Position numbers and translations under genes: made by a program | Shown here: positions 6,510-8,230 of the stretch, in pieces | Position numbering within the stretch: position 1 is the stretch's first letter | Layout of the letters: every line of letters starts with the position of its first letter | NCBI GenBank assembly: GCA_023386675.1 | Contig: JAEWJG010000108.1 | Span: 1 to 8,230 of the forward strand | Direction of reading: 5' to 3' | DNA from: Actinomycetes bacterium | GTDB lineage: Bacteria; Actinomycetota; Actinomycetes; Actinomycetales; Microbacteriaceae | DNA: 8,230 nt | The notes under the pieces: model-generated | The model's input: only the letters and a program-made list of their open reading frames with translations | What the model was told of the DNA's origin: nothing | The model's database searches: none

Positions 6510-6857
6510 TCAGTTCTCGCGCTTCTCCTTGATCTTCGCCTTCTTGCCGCGGAGCTCGCGCAGGTAGTACAGCTTCGCGCGGCGGACGTCACCGCGGGTG
6601 ACGACCTCGATGTGGTCGATGACCGGCGAGTGGACCGGGAACGTGCGCTCGACGCCGACCTGGAAGGAGACCTTGCGGACCGTGAAGGTCTCGCGGACGC
6701 CCTCGCCGGAGCGGCCGATGACGACGCCCTGGAAGACCTGGATACGAGAGCGGCTGCCCTCGATGATGTTCACGTGCACCTTGACGGTGTCGCCGGCGCG
6801 GAACGCGGGGATGTCCTGCTTGAGGGACGCGGCGTCCACCTGGTCGAGGATGTGCAT
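6510..6857 (-). CDS. rplS: 50S ribosomal protein L19, 115 aa
   Basis: Ribosomal protein L19 of the large subunit, which lies at the 30S-50S interface. The sequence is typical end to end: IPAFRAGDTVKVHVNIIEG (16-34), VFQGVVIGRSG (41-51), TFTVRKVSFQVGVERTFPVH (57-76), SPVIDHIEV (77-85), RGDVRRAKLYYLR (88-100) and the basic tail RGKKAKIKEKRE (103-114). Length matches the family (about 114-116 aa). ATG 6857 is the family-typical start; an in-frame extension to 6998 is leader sequence, not protein. An AGAGAG motif lies about 9 nt upstream. It appears to be its own transcription unit: a promoter at 7005-7034, a leader of about 140 nt, and a terminator directly after the gene. Confidence 0.98.
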   Translation of the reverse strand: MHILDQVDAASLKQDIPAFRAGDTVKVHVNIIEGSRSRIQVFQGVVIGRSGEGVRETFTVRKVSFQVGVERTFPVHSPVIDHIEVVTRGDVRRAKLYYLRELRGKKAKIKEKREN

Positions 6858-6998
6858 GGCTGTTCGCTCTCTGTACCCGCCACAGGTCGGGAACGGATCC
6901 GGGGCCGCCTCACAGCGAGGATCGGCCGTCTGGGTTCGATTGTGGTGTGTCCGCGAGAAGTGCTGGCTCCCCCGTGGCAGAGCCTGGCCGCGGCACAA
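6858..6998 (-). promoter_or_regulatory. Untranslated leader of rplS
   Basis: About 140 nt between the predicted start of transcription and the rplS ATG, long for this compact region. It holds a small hairpin (GGCTC 6965-6969 with GAGCC 6980-6984, 10-base loop). L19 mRNA leaders are regulatory in some bacteria. I do not recognise a known family here, and autoregulation by L19 is only a possibility. Confidence 0.35.
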
Positions 6999-7004
6999 GG
7001 GTCA

Positions 7005-7034
7005 ATTCTGCCATGCGAGCGGCCGAATCGCCAA
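7005..7034 (-). promoter_or_regulatory. Probable sigma-70-type promoter of rplS
   Basis: On the minus strand TTGGCG (7029-7034) and CAGAAT (7005-7010) are 18 bp apart, each matching four of six consensus bases, placing the transcription start near 6998. It lies just beyond the stop of the membrane-protein gene (7051), consistent with an independent rplS transcription unit. Confidence 0.45.
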
Positions 7035-7050
7035 AGCGGGCGCGAAGAGA

Positions 7051-7545
7051 TCAGCGCGGGTCGCGCCGCTCCTCGATCACGATGTACTCGCCGTCGTCGA
7101 CCGGCACGGCCGGCTCGGCCGGCACCTGCGGCCGCGCAGCCCGCTCGTAGGCGGCGAACGTCGCCTGCACCCGCGTCCGCGTCTCGGTCAGCAACTCCCA
7201 CATCACGACCCAGAAGGCGGCGATGAACAGCAGGATGCCGAGCACCGCGAACCACCCGGTCGCAACGGGGACGAAGAAGCCGAATCCGATGATCGAGAGA
7301 TGCCAGAGGCCGAAGACGAGCACATCCCACCACGACACCGCGCGTCGCTGGCGGACGCTGCGCCGCGCCATGGCGATGCCGCTCACGACGAGCATCGCGA
7401 TGAACAGGATGGGGCAGAGCACCAGCAGCCCGAGGAACGACCATCCGCTCCCCTGGCTGAACGCCGCCCAGCCGATCAGCAGCCACGCGGGCAGCACCAC
7501 GGCGGACGGGAAGAGCCACCAGTAGAAGGCCTTGCGGATGAACAC
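7051..7545 (-). CDS. Four-helix integral membrane protein of unknown function, 164 aa
   Basis: I do not recognise a characterised family. Four hydrophobic segments are seen, at about 11-29, 37-59, 75-95 and 97-118. They are separated by a basic loop ARRSVRQRR (60-68) and an SWWDV motif (71-75), followed by a charged tail (119-164) with acidic DDGEYIVIEE (150-159). The basic loop between helices 2 and 3 would be cytoplasmic by the positive-inside rule, putting both termini inside as well. My impression is that similar short proteins occur in Microbacteriaceae next to map, sometimes labelled transporter permeases, but the short length and lack of transport motifs do not support a transporter. 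The GTG start at 7545 is forced: no in-frame ATG, GTG or TTG lies within about 20 codons upstream. The Shine-Dalgarno spacing to it is abnormal. It is divergent from map. Confidence 0.8.
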   Translation of the reverse strand: MFIRKAFYWWLFPSAVVLPAWLLIGWAAFSQGSGWSFLGLLVLCPILFIAMLVVSGIAMARRSVRQRRAVSWWDVLVFGLWHLSIIGFGFFVPVATGWFAVLGILLFIAAFWVVMWELLTETRTRVQATFAAYERAARPQVPAEPAVPVDDGEYIVIEERRDPR

Positions 7546-7546
7546 G

Positions 7547-7551
7547 CCTCC
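7547..7551 (-). promoter_or_regulatory. Shine-Dalgarno with unusual spacing to the membrane-protein start
   Basis: GGAGG is separated from the GTG at 7545 by a single base, too close for normal initiation. The codon at proper spacing (7 bases) is ATC at 7537-7539, codon 3 of the gene. Either the GTG is used inefficiently, or ATC replaces an ancestral or intended ATG. Confidence 0.6.
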
Positions 7552-7638
7552 AGCGTAGCGAGGGTCCGCTGTGCTGCGGCTGCGGGTTTGCCGTACGCAC
7601 CTGCGAGACTGGAGCCGTACCGGAAGAGAGGAAACCGC

Positions 7639-8230
7639 GTGATCGAGTTGAGGACCCCGGCCGAGATCGAGCAGATGCGCCCGGCCGGCCGCTTCGTCGC
7701 CGACGTGCTCGCCGAGACCGCGGCCGCCGCCCGAGTGGGCGTGAACCTGCTGGAGCTGGATGTGCTCGCGCACGACCTCATCCGCCGCCGGGCCGCCGAG
7801 TCGTGCTACATCGACTACCACCCGTCGTTCGGGGCGAGCCCGTTCGGCAAGGTGATCTGCACGTCGGTCAACGACGCGGTGCTGCACGGGCTGCCGCACG
7901 ACTACCGGCTGCAGGACGGCGACCTCCTCACGCTCGACTTCGCCGCGTCCGTCGACGGCTGGGTCGCGGACTCCGCGGTCAGCCTCGTCGTCGGCACACC
8001 GCGCGACGAGGACCTCCGCCTCATCGACACGACCCGGCGCGCGCTGGCCGCCGGCATCCAGGCGGCGCAGCCGGGCGGGAAGGTCGGCGACATCTCCGCC
8101 GCGATCGCCGCGGTCGCGCACGCGGAGGGCTATTCGATCAACATGCAGTTCGGCGGCCACGGCGTCGGTCGGACGATGCACGGCGACCCTCACATCTCGA
8201 ACGACGGACGCGCCGGCCGCGGCTATCCGC
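7639..8230 (+). CDS. map: Type I methionine aminopeptidase, C-terminus cut off by the window edge
   Basis: Metalloprotease of the MetAP I (M24A) family that removes the initiator methionine from nascent proteins. The 197 residues seen include the substrate-side histidine H83 (VNDAVLHGLP), metal ligands D100 (LLTLDFAA) and D111 (GWVADSAVS), and H174 and H181 in GGHGVGRTMHGDP. The two glutamate ligands should lie beyond the window. The GTG at 7639 is supported by AGAGAGG (7625-7631) seven bases upstream and by the usual family N-terminus (ELRTPAEIEQMRPAGR, 3-18). The second ligand motif reads VADSAVS where the common form is GDSArT, and SPFG replaces the usual loop, so this may be a second, divergent MetAP of the organism. 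It is divergent from the membrane-protein gene; the 93-bp gap between them shows no clear promoter. Confidence 0.95.
   Translation, partial: MIELRTPAEIEQMRPAGRFVADVLAETAAAARVGVNLLELDVLAHDLIRRRAAESCYIDYHPSFGASPFGKVICTSVNDAVLHGLPHDYRLQDGDLLTLDFAASVDGWVADSAVSLVVGTPRDEDLRLIDTTRRALAAGIQAAQPGGKVGDISAAIAAVAHAEGYSINMQFGGHGVGRTMHGDPHISNDGRAGRGYP

Noticed and set aside
6462..7226. A 254-codon plus-strand frame across rplS
   Set aside because: Antisense to rplS, its leader and the membrane gene; Asp/Ala/Arg-rich shadow without motifs or a ribosome binding site.
7546..8193. Upstream extension of the membrane-protein frame to 8193
   Set aside because: It runs antisense through map; the recognisable hydrophobic protein starts at 7545 and map has clear catalytic motifs.

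Overview
The window is high-GC DNA with third-position G/C bias and frequent GTG starts. Its gene order (xerC, dprA, comM/yifB, a UPF0102 nuclease-like gene, a DUF2469 gene, rnhB, rplS) is the block known from actinobacterial chromosomes such as Mycobacterium tuberculosis Rv2894c-Rv2904c. Protein style and the four-helix membrane protein next to a type I methionine aminopeptidase suggest the family Microbacteriaceae. That family placement is inference; the actinobacterial assignment is firm.

Layout. On the minus strand, read right to left: a four-helix membrane protein (7545-7051), then rplS with its own promoter-like elements, a leader of about 140 nt and a strong 15-bp intrinsic terminator, then rnhB and a DUF2469 gene. 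A short PEBP-family gene lies on the plus strand (4827-5372), convergent with DUF2469 (3 bp between stops). A minus-strand operon follows: yraN, comM and dprA, joined by TGATG and ATGA overlaps, then xerC, which runs off the left edge before its catalytic tyrosine. On the right edge, map starts on the plus strand and is cut off by the window end.

How the genes relate. ComM (branch-migration helicase-like AAA+ protein) and DprA (RecA loader on single-stranded DNA) both act on incoming DNA in transformable bacteria. YraN has the PD-(D/E)xK-type nuclease motifs, XerC resolves chromosome dimers and RNase HII removes ribonucleotides from DNA, so the left two thirds is a DNA-processing block. rplS (ribosomal protein L19) and map (N-terminal Met removal) belong to protein synthesis and maturation.

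The least explained part is the 461-bp gap between dprA and xerC. It is largely filled by about five head-to-tail copies of an 86-89-bp unit. Each unit is the last 50 or so bases of dprA plus about 35 bases downstream, and the copies become more degenerate with distance from dprA. I found no CRISPR array, insertion sequence, tRNA or rRNA gene, and no clear new defence system.
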